DNA from: Pseudolysobacter antarcticus
GTDB taxonomy: Bacteria > Pseudomonadota > Gammaproteobacteria > Xanthomonadales > Rhodanobacteraceae
Reading direction: 5' to 3'
Length of the DNA: 64,000 nucleotides
Assembly (NCBI RefSeq): GCF_004168365.1
Contig: NZ_CP035704.1
Location: 2,170,001-2,234,000, forward strand
The notes below the pieces were generated by a model, which did no database searches, was not told the origin of the DNA, and saw only the letters and a program-made list of their open reading frames with translations. The position numbers were made by a program, and so were the translations under genes. Position 1 is the stretch's first letter. Each line of letters opens with the position of its first letter. This document shows, piece after piece, positions 29,074-37,109 of this stretch.

Positions 29074-29763
29074 CTAGGTCGCGACAAGTATTTTCTTGTT
29101 GCGGCCGACGGCAGCCGCCACTTTCGTAACCAGCGGCGTGGCTCCTGCCAAATTTTTTGTCATGCGATCCTGTTCCTTGAACGCCTTGGTGTAGCGCGTC
29201 ATCTCATCGCGCATCTTGGTGTCGCTTTCGGCATTCGGGAACTGTCCCTTGTCGATTGCCTTGAGCATGCCGCGCATCAAATCGTAATCGTGATAGTCGC
29301 GGTACGGTTTCAGATCCAGATCAGCGGGCACCTTGGTCAAGCGCTCGTCACCGATGCCCTTGACGTATTTCTGCATGAATCGGTCGTATTCGCGCCACGA
29401 AATTTTCTCGGCGCGGATCGCTGCTTCTTCGGCGCGCGTGGCGATCTGATGCGCATGCAGATAATGCAGACCGAGTTGATCGATCAAGGTCTTTTCAACT
29501 TCTTCGTGCAGGATCAGGTAACGCGCGACTTCGATCTCGCGACCGTTGTAAGTGAAGGTTTTCGGCAGATGCCGATCGATATAAATCGTCTGTCCATCAT
29601 TGCTGTATCCGGCCAGATACGGCACGTCATGTTTGCGATCCAGTTTTTTCACGCGACGGATGATCGCGTCGAGCGCGCGCTCCATCATCAGGCTGGATGC
29701 AAACCAGTCGGGAACTCGCAATTTCTTGTGCGGTGCTTGCGGGTGACAACACATGCTCGGCAT
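29074..29763 (-). CDS. Conserved protein of unknown function with HEEVEK motif
   Basis: A 229-residue soluble protein with an excellent AAGGAGAT ribosome-binding site five bases before ATG 29,763. The core is GYSNDGQTIYIDRHLPKTF (51-69) followed by ARYLILHEEVEKTLIDQLGL and HYLHAHQIATRAEEAAIRA. The HEEVE followed by a second His-rich helix resembles a metal site of zincin-like design, although the canonical HExxH is not present. I recall near-identical proteins in rhizobia and Burkholderia, so a mobile, broadly distributed family is likely. It is monocistronic with its own leader. No function can be assigned. Confidence 0.8.
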   Translation of the reverse strand: MPSMCCHPQAPHKKLRVPDWFASSLMMERALDAIIRRVKKLDRKHDVPYLAGYSNDGQTIYIDRHLPKTFTYNGREIEVARYLILHEEVEKTLIDQLGLHYLHAHQIATRAEEAAIRAEKISWREYDRFMQKYVKGIGDERLTKVPADLDLKPYRDYHDYDLMRGMLKAIDKGQFPNAESDTKMRDEMTRYTKAFKEQDRMTKNLAGATPLVTKVAAAVGRNKKILVAT

Positions 29764-30031
29764 AACGATCTCCTTTTCACAGCTCAGTCAGGAACGTCAA
29801 ACGCTACAACAAAACGGCGGGGTTTGCAGGAGTAATCGAGCATGCTCTATGACTTTTGCGAGCGCACTGGGTGGTCGCTCGATTCAATCAATGCCATTCA
29901 TTTTTTTCTTAATCAACGGTAAGAATTTTCCATATGTGGCGGCGTGTTACTAGCGAACAGTTGTAGCAACATATGTGATCTAATTGTAAATTGTTTGAAA
30001 TCGCAAGTGGTTGCAAGTCTCAGGGGGAAAG

Positions 30032-31573
30032 ATGTCAGCCGTGCTTGATCAAAGCGCGCCACGTGTCACGCGTGGTGCGGCGCAGGTCTCTGCGCGCGTG
30101 CCGGTACAAGTCGAAACGAGTCGCAGCGCCCAACTCACCAAGCTGCTGCCGGGCTTGCTGCTCGGTTTGGTCATGATCAAGCTGATCGTGCTGCTGATCG
30201 ATCCGAACGTGCACCTGTTTCTTGGTGATTCGGCGTCGTATCTGTACAGCGCGGTCAACAACAATACGCCGCCCGATCGTTCCTTTACTTACCCGCTGAT
30301 GATTTTCGTCACCGCGGTGCGCTCCGAATCACTGTTTTCGCTGCTGTTATTGCAGACCGGATTTGGCGTCGCGACCTGCACGCTGCTTTTTCTGATTCTT
30401 TATCTCGGGCTTGAAGTTCGCGCATGGATCGCGATGGCGGCGGGGCTGTTGCTATGCATCGAGCCGAGCCAGCTGTTCTACGAACGCATGGTGATGACCG
30501 AGTCGGCCAGCAGTTTTCACTTGCTTGCGGCACTGGCTTGCGGCACCGCGTATTTGCGCAGCGGCAAGTTGCGATGGCTGATTTTGTGTGTGCTCATCGG
30601 CACGGTGCTGGCAAGCCTGCGCGCTGGATTGGTGCCGTTTGCACTCGCAGTGGCGCCGGCTGCGGTGCTCATCGGCGCGCTGTATGGCGTGAGCAAACGT
30701 CGGCATGTGTGGATCGTGCATTTGCTGCTGGTGCTGCTCGTCACGGATCTGTGTCATGACGCCTATCGCGCGTGGTACGGGCGGCGTGCCGGCGGCGAGC
30801 CTGCGTATATTCTGGATGCGCCGTTGTTTCGTCTAGGACTCGTGGCGCCACTGGTTCGCCCGGAACATTTTGCCGGCACCGGTGTTGATCCCGCGATTTT
30901 GCACGAGGTCACCATCCCACTCGATAATCAACGCCTGCGCGAAGAACAAATCTGGGTGCCGGGTGGCCTCATTCCTGTGTTGCGGGCGCATGTCGGAGAT
31001 CAGCGCGCGCGCCAAGTGGCGGCAATCCTCGCTAAACGTGCGGTCGCCGACAATCCGCTAGGCGTCGCGCGGCTTGGCATCACCACCTTGCCGGAATATT
31101 TTGATCCGCCACGACGCGAGATACGCATGCTCAGCGATCTGGGTTCAGGCCAGATACCCGACGAAAAGATCTTGAGTCTGCTACGCGAATGGTTTCATTA
31201 CGACGCCGCTAAAATTGCGCTCCATCATTCGCCGATCAAGGATCTTTTCGCCTACAGCGCGTACTGGCTGATCTTCTGTCTTTTCGCGCTCGCGCCGATC
31301 GGACTGGCACTCGCCAGGCTGGGGCCGCATCGAGTGCCCGCCGTGGTGGTGCTGGTAACCGCGTGCGCGGTCGGATTGATGGTCGGGCAGGTGTTGTGCT
31401 CGCATATTATTTCGTTCCGCTACCTGCACCCGTTTCCGATATTGCTGCTGCTGGTCGGTGCGGGCCTGACTGAGCGATTGCTGGAACGTCATGACGTTGC
31501 CGAGAAAATCGAGCAGTGGAAAAATGCCACGAAAAACATTGTGAAGCTTGATGCGGAAGTTGCACTGAGCTAG
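30032..31573 (+). CDS. Polytopic membrane protein, GT-C glycosyltransferase-like
   Basis: A 513-residue integral membrane protein from ATG 30,032 (AGGGGGAAAG upstream). About ten hydrophobic segments are visible. The first periplasmic loop carries FLGDSASYLYSAV, followed by NTPPDRSFTYPLM, an acidic-residue arrangement typical of lipid-phosphosugar-dependent GT-C enzymes (ArnT/PMT/GT39 class). A roughly 130-residue soluble region lies near 250-395. The call is by topology and motif placement only; O-antigen ligase-like or other envelope roles are possible. It precedes two secreted proteins and could decorate them. Confidence 0.7.
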   Translation: MSAVLDQSAPRVTRGAAQVSARVPVQVETSRSAQLTKLLPGLLLGLVMIKLIVLLIDPNVHLFLGDSASYLYSAVNNNTPPDRSFTYPLMIFVTAVRSESLFSLLLLQTGFGVATCTLLFLILYLGLEVRAWIAMAAGLLLCIEPSQLFYERMVMTESASSFHLLAALACGTAYLRSGKLRWLILCVLIGTVLASLRAGLVPFALAVAPAAVLIGALYGVSKRRHVWIVHLLLVLLVTDLCHDAYRAWYGRRAGGEPAYILDAPLFRLGLVAPLVRPEHFAGTGVDPAILHEVTIPLDNQRLREEQIWVPGGLIPVLRAHVGDQRARQVAAILAKRAVADNPLGVARLGITTLPEYFDPPRREIRMLSDLGSGQIPDEKILSLLREWFHYDAAKIALHHSPIKDLFAYSAYWLIFCLFALAPIGLALARLGPHRVPAVVVLVTACAVGLMVGQVLCSHIISFRYLHPFPILLLLVGAGLTERLLERHDVAEKIEQWKNATKNIVKLDAEVALS

Positions 31574-31690
31574 CTGGTTCAGCTGGTTTTCCGCGCACGC
31601 ATTCCAAGCCGTGTCGCAGCGAGTTTAGATGCCGATCTTCGGGGTGCGGCTGGAGGCAAGTCCAGCTATGGGTTCTCGAGCGTATTTGTA

Positions 31691-31722
31691 TTGACAGCAA
31701 GCGTGCTGATCGCATAGCTTGC
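31691..31722 (+). promoter_or_regulatory. Perfect -35 hexamer and inverted repeat upstream of the IPTL-like gene
   Basis: TTGACA at 31,691-31,696 is directly followed by an inverted repeat GCAAGC (31,697-31,702) / GCTTGC (31,717-31,722), which would overlap the promoter spacer and -10 region like an operator. A -10 element is not obvious (CATAGCT at about the right distance), hence low confidence. Confidence 0.3.
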
Positions 31723-31794
31723 GGAGGGAAAATCACGCTGAGCTTTTGTTTTATCACGCATGCGCTCGCATTCGTATCCAAGGGGGAAAATCCG

Positions 31795-32592
31795 ATGTCC
31801 ACAATCCGATCCGGCGGCGCCTTGTGGCGCGCACTGATTGTTCCATGTCTGCTGTTTTGCGCGAGCGCCGCGCATGCCGATTTTGTCGTTCCTGCAGGCG
31901 GTTCGGTTTCGCTCGGCGGCGGCACGATTGACCTCGGCTGCACCGATCTTTCGGTGGGCGGAAATCAGCAAATCAACAGCGGCAGCATGTTGAATACACG
32001 CAACCTCAGTGTACAGTCCGGTGGCGTCCTCGATGGTGGTAGCGGAAACATTGCGCTGGTCGGCAACTGGTCGAATAGCGGCACCTTCAACGCCGGATCC
32101 GGTACCGTCGCGTTCTCCGACAATCCCGCATGTGCAACGTCGACGACGATTACCGGCACGAGTACTTTTGCGAATCTGAGTCTGATAAGCGCCAATGGCA
32201 AAACCTATACGTTCGCCGCTGGCCTCACCCAGTCGATACTAGATGTGCTGACGATTCAGGGCACCTCCACCACACCGATCGTTATCAACAGCAGCATTGC
32301 CGGTCAGCAAGGCAATATTTTCCTCGCGCCAGGCGGCACGCAGAATATCCAGTACGTATCGGTCACTGACAACTATGGCACCGGCCAGATTCTTGCACCG
32401 ACTCAGCAGAATCAGGGTGGCGGTGGCAAAGTGCGTGGCTGGTTCGGTATTCCACTGATTCCGGTAGCGGTCATCGCTCAGGCAATTCCCGCGCTTGACG
32501 CGAAGGCTTTGCTGCTATTGCTGGCGATGGTTGGTGGTCTCGGCATGCTTGGAATGTCCGGTCAACGTTTGCACCAAAATAGTCGAAACTGA
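31795..32592 (+). CDS. Secreted protein with IPTL-CTERM-like sorting tail
   Basis: A 265-residue exported protein with a signal peptide ([17 protein letters not shown]). The Ser/Gly/Thr-rich beta-helix-like body has short repeats of N-x-G-x-L-x-G style ([20 protein letters not shown]). The C-terminal tail is [20 protein letters not shown], then [11 protein letters not shown]: an IP-x-L motif, a hydrophobic helix and a short polar end. This matches the layout of IPTL-CTERM exosortase-type signals, though the usual aromatic residue and Arg-rich end are weakened. AAGGGGG precedes the ATG. It is followed after 5 bp by the collagen-like gene, so the two are probably co-expressed surface proteins. 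Confidence 0.75.
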   Translation: MSTIRSGGALWRALIVPCLLFCASAAHADFVVPAGGSVSLGGGTIDLGCTDLSVGGNQQINSGSMLNTRNLSVQSGGVLDGGSGNIALVGNWSNSGTFNAGSGTVAFSDNPACATSTTITGTSTFANLSLISANGKTYTFAAGLTQSILDVLTIQGTSTTPIVINSSIAGQQGNIFLAPGGTQNIQYVSVTDNYGTGQILAPTQQNQGGGGKVRGWFGIPLIPVAVIAQAIPALDAKALLLLLAMVGGLGMLGMSGQRLHQNSRN

Positions 32593-32597
32593 GTCGT

Positions 32598-33731
32598 ATG
32601 CAATCTGCGTCCAAGGTTTTCTGTTTTTCTCGTCGCAACATCGCCGTTTCGATCTCGCTGGCACTTGCCGCTGGCGTCGGTAGCGTTTACGCCGCCGATG
32701 TTCAGGTGAATACGCCGCCCGCTGGAAATTTTGTCGTCAAGGACAATACCGGTGCGACCATGTTGTTGCAGGTGCAAGGCGGTGGCGCTGTTGTCATACC
32801 GAGCCTGCAATCGGCGCCCACCTACACCACCGGCGTGTGTTTCGACGCCAGTGGTAGCTTGGGTCAATGTCTGCCTACCGCTGCTGGTGCGACCGGAGCT
32901 ACAGGCCCGTCGGGATTGAATGGTGCCACGGGTAATACTGGCAATGGCGGACCGATTGGCGCGACCGGATCCATCGGCGCGACTGGTGCAACCGGCGCGG
33001 CCAGCACGATCGCGGGATCGACCGGCGCCAGCGGGAATACCGGCGCTGCGGGATCGACTGGTGCAACCGGAGTGACGGGTGCCACCGGTGCTGCCAGCAC
33101 CGTCGCCGGACCCACCGGCGCAACCGGAAACATCGGCTCGGTCGGACCGACAGGTTTCACCGGTGCGACGGGTCCCATCGGTGCAACGAGTACCGTCGCT
33201 GGGCCGACCGGAGCTACCGGAAACATTGGTGCCACGGGATCTACCGGTTCCACTGGCGCGACGGGAGCGACCGGCGCCACCAGTACCGTAGCTGGCCCTA
33301 CTGGCGCGGCCGGAAACACCGGTGCCACGGGATCGACCGGTTCCACTGGCGTAACGGGTGCGACTGGCGCCGCCAGCACAGTGGCTGGCCCTACTGGCGC
33401 AACCGGAAACATTGGTCCTGCGGGTGCAACCGGTGCCGTAGGCGCAACCGGACCAGCTGTCGCGTTCACGCTCACGATGTTCTCCAATAGTTTCGCCGTC
33501 CCACCTGCGGGCGGAGGGGTCAGCGTGACTGCAACGTGCGGAGGCGCGACCACGATGGTTGTCAGCGGTGGCTGCCATTCGACATCGCTCAGCAATGATT
33601 CCGTATCCGCGAGTTACATGGGTGCGCCGGTCATAGCCGGCCCGTTCGCCGCTCCTGCTACCAACAAGTGGACATGTTCATACACATCGGGCGGATCAAC
33701 GACCATCACGGCTTTCGCCTACTGCAAGTAG
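32598..33731 (+). CDS. Collagen-like secreted protein
   Basis: A 377-residue protein with an N-terminal signal peptide ([16 protein letters not shown], cleavage near 33). A 60-residue N-domain is followed by a Gly-x-Thr/Ala collagen-like region over residues 97-286, then a 90-residue C-terminal domain with four cysteines. The triplet region is dominated by GAT, GST and GPT, typical of threonine-rich bacterial collagens. From residue 136 it is built of five units of exactly 31 residues, each opening with ST(V/I)A, which breaks the Gly periodicity. Trimerising surface filament is the family expectation; the role here is inferred. No membrane anchor or sorting tail is visible. Confidence 0.85.
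   Translation: MQSASKVFCFSRRNIAVSISLALAAGVGSVYAADVQVNTPPAGNFVVKDNTGATMLLQVQGGGAVVIPSLQSAPTYTTGVCFDASGSLGQCLPTAAGATGATGPSGLNGATGNTGNGGPIGATGSIGATGATGAASTIAGSTGASGNTGAAGSTGATGVTGATGAASTVAGPTGATGNIGSVGPTGFTGATGPIGATSTVAGPTGATGNIGATGSTGSTGATGATGATSTVAGPTGAAGNTGATGSTGSTGVTGATGAASTVAGPTGATGNIGPAGATGAVGATGPAVAFTLTMFSNSFAVPPAGGGVSVTATCGGATTMVVSGGCHSTSLSNDSVSASYMGAPVIAGPFAAPATNKWTCSYTSGGSTTITAFAYCK
33003..33467 (+). repeat. Five 93-bp tandem repeats inside the collagen-like gene
   Basis: Units begin at codons 136, 167, 198, 229 and 260 with ST(V/I)AG(P/S)TGA and have equal length. Differences between units are mostly silent or conservative, so copy number may vary between strains through slippage or recombination. 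Confidence 0.85.
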
Positions 33732-33775
33732 CGACAGGCACAACCAGCTGGAAGCCGCAATCGCGATAGACAGAT

Positions 33776-33802
33776 AACGAACTCCGGAAGCAGGGGTTCG
33801 TT
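33776..33802. terminator. Bidirectional terminator-like hairpin
   Basis: AACGAACTCC (33,776-33,785) pairs with GGGGTTCGTT (33,793-33,802) through a 10-bp stem with one G-T pair and a 7-nt loop. It lies between the collagen-like gene and the convergent gene ending at 33,801, whose stop codon overlaps the stem. Confidence 0.65.
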
Positions 33803-34115
33803 ATTTCGCGACCTGATTCAACTCAGCCTTGGTCTTGGCGAAATCTGTCTTGAACTCCGGGCTCTGCAGCATATTCGCCGCGATCACCGTTCCGGCGATC
33901 CGGCCGCCTTCGATATCGCCCTGCGCCCGTTTTACCAGCGCTCGTGTGCGCGTCTGCTGCGCCTCCAGGACCGTGCGTAGATCAAGTTTGTCCGCCTCCG
34001 ATCCGGCTATTGGTGGCGGCCCGAGCAGGATCGTCAAGTCGATCTGCGCATTGCCGAGATAGCTCGTTTGCAGCGCGATTACCGAGCCCGAAAACAGCGC
34101 GGACAGACGAGCCAT
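33801..34115 (-). CDS. Short acid-phosphatase-like N-terminal fragment
   Basis: A 104-residue frame. After a weak hydrophobic leader, LTILLGPPPIAGSEADKLDL followed by RTVLEAQQTRT resembles the segment just before the catalytic domain of class A (PhoN/PAP2-type) acid phosphatases, where LPPPPA..S..A..DL..VL..Q..RT is usual in xanthomonads. The catalytic KxxxxxxRP and SGH motifs are missing, because translation stops at 33,803. No clear ribosome-binding site is present. Either a truncated remnant or a small periplasmic protein derived from this family; remnant favoured. Confidence 0.55.
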   Translation of the reverse strand: MARLSALFSGSVIALQTSYLGNAQIDLTILLGPPPIAGSEADKLDLRTVLEAQQTRTRALVKRAQGDIEGGRIAGTVIAANMLQSPEFKTDFAKTKAELNQVAK

Positions 34116-34183
34116 AGGCGCGAAGTATTTTATGCCACAGCAGATTTGCGTATGCTTCGCGATCAGCTGTTTCGGCGCAAGAC

Positions 34184-34660
34184 ATGATCGAAAAATCTTC
34201 AGCCAAACCCAAGCGCAATTTCGTGCTCGTGCTAATCGCCTTGTTCAAACTGGTCAAGGCCGCAGCATTGATCGTCGCCGCACTTGGCGCATGGCATTTG
34301 CTGGCGCCGAACGAGGCGGAAAAATTTGCGACCTGGCTGACCGAACTGCCGTTTGTCACCGGGCATTCGCTGGCAACCCGAGCGGCGGCGTGGTTGATGC
34401 AATTGACTCCGCGCAGTCTCGAAGCAATCGGTGCGGGTGCGCTGGTTTACGCCGCACTGTTTGTGCTCGAAGGCGTGGGTTTGCTGCTCGAAAAACGCTG
34501 GGCGGAATACCTTACCGTGATCATCACCGCCTCATTGATCCCATTCGAATTGTACGAACTCGTGCATAAATTCGGGCTGATCAAAGTCGCCGCACTGATC
34601 GTGAACGTCGCGATTGTGGTGTATCTGATTCGTTTATTGCGTAGCGAGCGCCGGCATTGA
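34184..34660 (+). CDS. DUF2127 family membrane protein
   Basis: A 158-residue inner-membrane protein with four hydrophobic segments (about 13-38, 80-100, 108-125, 130-150). The family signature GVGLLLEKRWAEYLTVIITA followed by SLIPFELYELVHKF matches DUF2127 (COG3305). Its function is not known. Its 3' end overlaps the convergent molybdopterin oxidoreductase gene by 27 bp. Confidence 0.88.
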   Translation: MIEKSSAKPKRNFVLVLIALFKLVKAAALIVAALGAWHLLAPNEAEKFATWLTELPFVTGHSLATRAAAWLMQLTPRSLEAIGAGALVYAALFVLEGVGLLLEKRWAEYLTVIITASLIPFELYELVHKFGLIKVAALIVNVAIVVYLIRLLRSERRH

Positions 34661-36760
34661 TTTGAGCGGTGTCGCAGCGGCTTCGACCCACACGATCAAG
34701 CCGTTCAATGCCGCATTTCCCGATGGTGCATCCAGCGCGGCGGGATCGGAAATATCGTTGTAGCTCGCGCCGTCCAGAGTCGCGGCACTCGTCAGGCGTG
34801 TGCCGGCACGGCGATGGTCGAAACCGTGCGGCAGCGATGCCACGCCACGCATCAAGTCGTCGCAGGATTTCACCGCGACAGTAATGCTGCCGATCGCCGA
34901 GCGCACGCGAACATCCACGCCATCGACGATGCCGCGTGCCGCAAGATCGTCGGGATGCATCAGCAGTTGGTGTCGCGGTTTGCCCTTGATTAGGCGCGGC
35001 GCATTATGCATCCATGAGTTGTTGCTGCGAATATCACGGCGCCCGATCAGCTGCAGGCTGTCGCCTGGCGCCGGCGCAAACGCATCGCTTGCAAGCCGCG
35101 CCAGATCTTCCAGCAGTAGCGAAGGTGCACATTCGATCAAACCGCTTTCGGTTTGCAGGCGCGTCAGCAGATTGGGTTGAAGCGGCCCGAGATCGATGCC
35201 GTGCGGCGCGGCTTTCAGATCGTCGATCGTGATGTCCGATCCGCCGTGTTTGAGGCCGGCGGCAATCATCTGTTCGGGCGATGGCAGCGATGTCCACGGT
35301 TTGTTTGCAGCCTCGCAATACGCCGCGCCGAGCGCGTTGAAGATTTCCCAGTCGCCACGTTCGTGTTCCGCCTGCGCACGCAGTGGCGTATTCAAACGCG
35401 TCACGCGGCGCACCGCAAAGGCGTTGAAAATAAGGTCGTAATGATGCTGCGTCAGCGATGAAACCGGCGGCAGAATCAGATCCGCATGCCGCGTGGTTTC
35501 GTTGATGTAGACATCGATCGACAACATGAAATCCAGCGATTCCAGCGCTCCTTCTAAAGCGCGTCCGTTCGGCGTCGACAACACCGGATTTCCGGCGCTT
35601 GTAATCAGCGCACGCACTTGGCCCTCGCCTGGGGTTAGGATTTCTTCGGCCAGCGCTGATACCGGCAGTTCACCGGCGAATTCCGCCAGGCCACGCACGC
35701 GGCTGCGCCATGCGCCGTGATGGCCACGAGCGGTGCCCGGGCCGGTGAGGCTGATGATGGCGTCGTTCGGCACGATGCCGCCGGGCTGATCCAGGTTGCC
35801 GGTGTAGATCGCGATGAGCTGCAACAACCATTGCGCCAGCGTGCCGAACATTTGCGTCGAAAGCCCCATGCGTCCGTACACGGCCGCGCGCGGAGCCGCG
35901 TATAAATCGGCGGCGATACGTTCGACTTGCGCCGTGCCGATGCCGGTGCGCACGGCGATAAGTTCGCTGTCGAAATGCGCGATGCTCGCCAGTGCGATAT
36001 CGAAATCCTTGAGCTTGCCAGCGTAATGATCGAGCCTCGCTGGGCCGATGCGTTGCAAGGTTTGCAACAACGCGATCAGGAGCAACGCATCGCTGCCCGG
36101 GCGGATGAAAATATGCTCGCTCGCGATCTCGGCGGTCTCGTTGCGACGCGGATCGATCACCACCAGCTTGCCGCGTGCACACAACGCCTTGAGGCGCTTC
36201 GCGATGCCTGGTGCAGTCATCAAGCTGCCCATCGACGCCATCGGATTGGCGCCGAGCATGAGCATGTAATCGCAGTGATCGATATCGGGGATCGGCAACA
36301 AAAACTGATGCCCGTACATCGACCACATCACCACTTGGTGCGGCCATTGATCGACGCTGGATGCGGAAAAAATATTGCGCGATTTCAGCGCACGCAAAAA
36401 TGCCGGCGCATACGCGATGCTGCCGAAATGGTGCGCGTTCGGATTGCCGAGATACGCCGCCACTGAATTCGCGCCATTCTCGTGCTGGATAGCTGCGAGT
36501 CGTTCACCGGCGAAAGCAAACGCTTCGTCCCACGAGATTTCCTCGAACTCCGTACCACGCCGACGCAGCGGTTTGCGCACGCGATCGGGATCGGCTTCCA
36601 GGTCTAGAATCGCGTTGCCTTTCGGGCAGATGTGGCCTTGGCTGAAAGGATCGGCCGCATCGCCGCGAATCGCGACCAGCCGCTCGTCCTCGTACTGGAA
36701 TTCGAGCCCACAAATCGCCTCGCACAACGGGCAGGCACGGAAACGGGATAGTCGCGACAT
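34634..36760 (-). CDS. Molybdopterin-dependent oxidoreductase (formate-dehydrogenase/nitrate-reductase superfamily)
   Basis: A 708-residue cytosolic-type catalytic subunit without a Tat signal. The N-terminal [4Fe-4S] ligands are Cys10, Cys13, Cys17 and Cys45 (ACPLCEAICG, HICPKGNA). Molybdopterin-binding stretches include GANPMASMGSL, VIDPRRNETA, QPGGIVPND and SAGNPVLSTPNG, and the C-terminal dinucleotide-binding domain has NNSWMHNAPRLIKGK and HPDDLAARGI. At the position where Cys/Sec/Ser ligates Mo the sequence reads SASSVDQWPHQ, suggesting serine or no protein ligand. No small subunit or chaperone gene is adjacent. The substrate is unknown. Confidence 0.88.
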   Translation of the reverse strand: MSRLSRFRACPLCEAICGLEFQYEDERLVAIRGDAADPFSQGHICPKGNAILDLEADPDRVRKPLRRRGTEFEEISWDEAFAFAGERLAAIQHENGANSVAAYLGNPNAHHFGSIAYAPAFLRALKSRNIFSASSVDQWPHQVVMWSMYGHQFLLPIPDIDHCDYMLMLGANPMASMGSLMTAPGIAKRLKALCARGKLVVIDPRRNETAEIASEHIFIRPGSDALLLIALLQTLQRIGPARLDHYAGKLKDFDIALASIAHFDSELIAVRTGIGTAQVERIAADLYAAPRAAVYGRMGLSTQMFGTLAQWLLQLIAIYTGNLDQPGGIVPNDAIISLTGPGTARGHHGAWRSRVRGLAEFAGELPVSALAEEILTPGEGQVRALITSAGNPVLSTPNGRALEGALESLDFMLSIDVYINETTRHADLILPPVSSLTQHHYDLIFNAFAVRRVTRLNTPLRAQAEHERGDWEIFNALGAAYCEAANKPWTSLPSPEQMIAAGLKHGGSDITIDDLKAAPHGIDLGPLQPNLLTRLQTESGLIECAPSLLLEDLARLASDAFAPAPGDSLQLIGRRDIRSNNSWMHNAPRLIKGKPRHQLLMHPDDLAARGIVDGVDVRVRSAIGSITVAVKSCDDLMRGVASLPHGFDHRRAGTRLTSAATLDGASYNDISDPAALDAPSGNAALNGLIVWVEAAATPLKSMPALATQ

Positions 36761-37109
36761 CGATGGCTCCGGAAATTACGCGGCAGTAACGATGTTGGAG
36801 TGCATCCACCAACATGCCAATGCAGATCGCCATCTTCGCTATTCGCTGAATTGGCGCATGGCGACTTTACCTGATGTGGCGAAATGACGTCCAAGATTGT
36901 CGTGAAGAATGACGGAGTCTGGCGACACGTTCGGCCGCATCAGGACGCACCGCGCATGAAAATTCCGTCCTGCCGAAAACATGCTTGAATAGGCAGGATC
37001 ATGGCCGCACGTTTTGGTGCAAGGTCGCAACTCAAACGGCAACCCACTTTGTATTTCGCGTTCGCTGCTTCGGTGCGCGCATCGTTTTTCATCTCGCGGG
37101 AGCAATCGC
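36761..37109. other. Divergent intergenic region, molybdopterin oxidoreductase / old yellow enzyme
   Basis: About 350 bp between two divergent genes. It should hold promoters for both, but I could not pick out convincing -35/-10 pairs. GGGAG at 37,098-37,102 is the likely ribosome-binding site of the downstream gene. Short frames crossing it have no family similarity. Confidence 0.5.

Noticed and set aside
33003-33467. Regular 93-bp repeats considered as a CRISPR or intergenic repeat array
   Set aside because: Units are contiguous, without unique spacers, and lie in frame inside a coding region.
32864-33595. Long minus-strand frame with VGPATVL(A/V)APV repeats, 243 codons
   Set aside because: It is the antisense shadow of the collagen-like gene; the plus-strand frame has the signal peptide, Gly periodicity and gene spacing.
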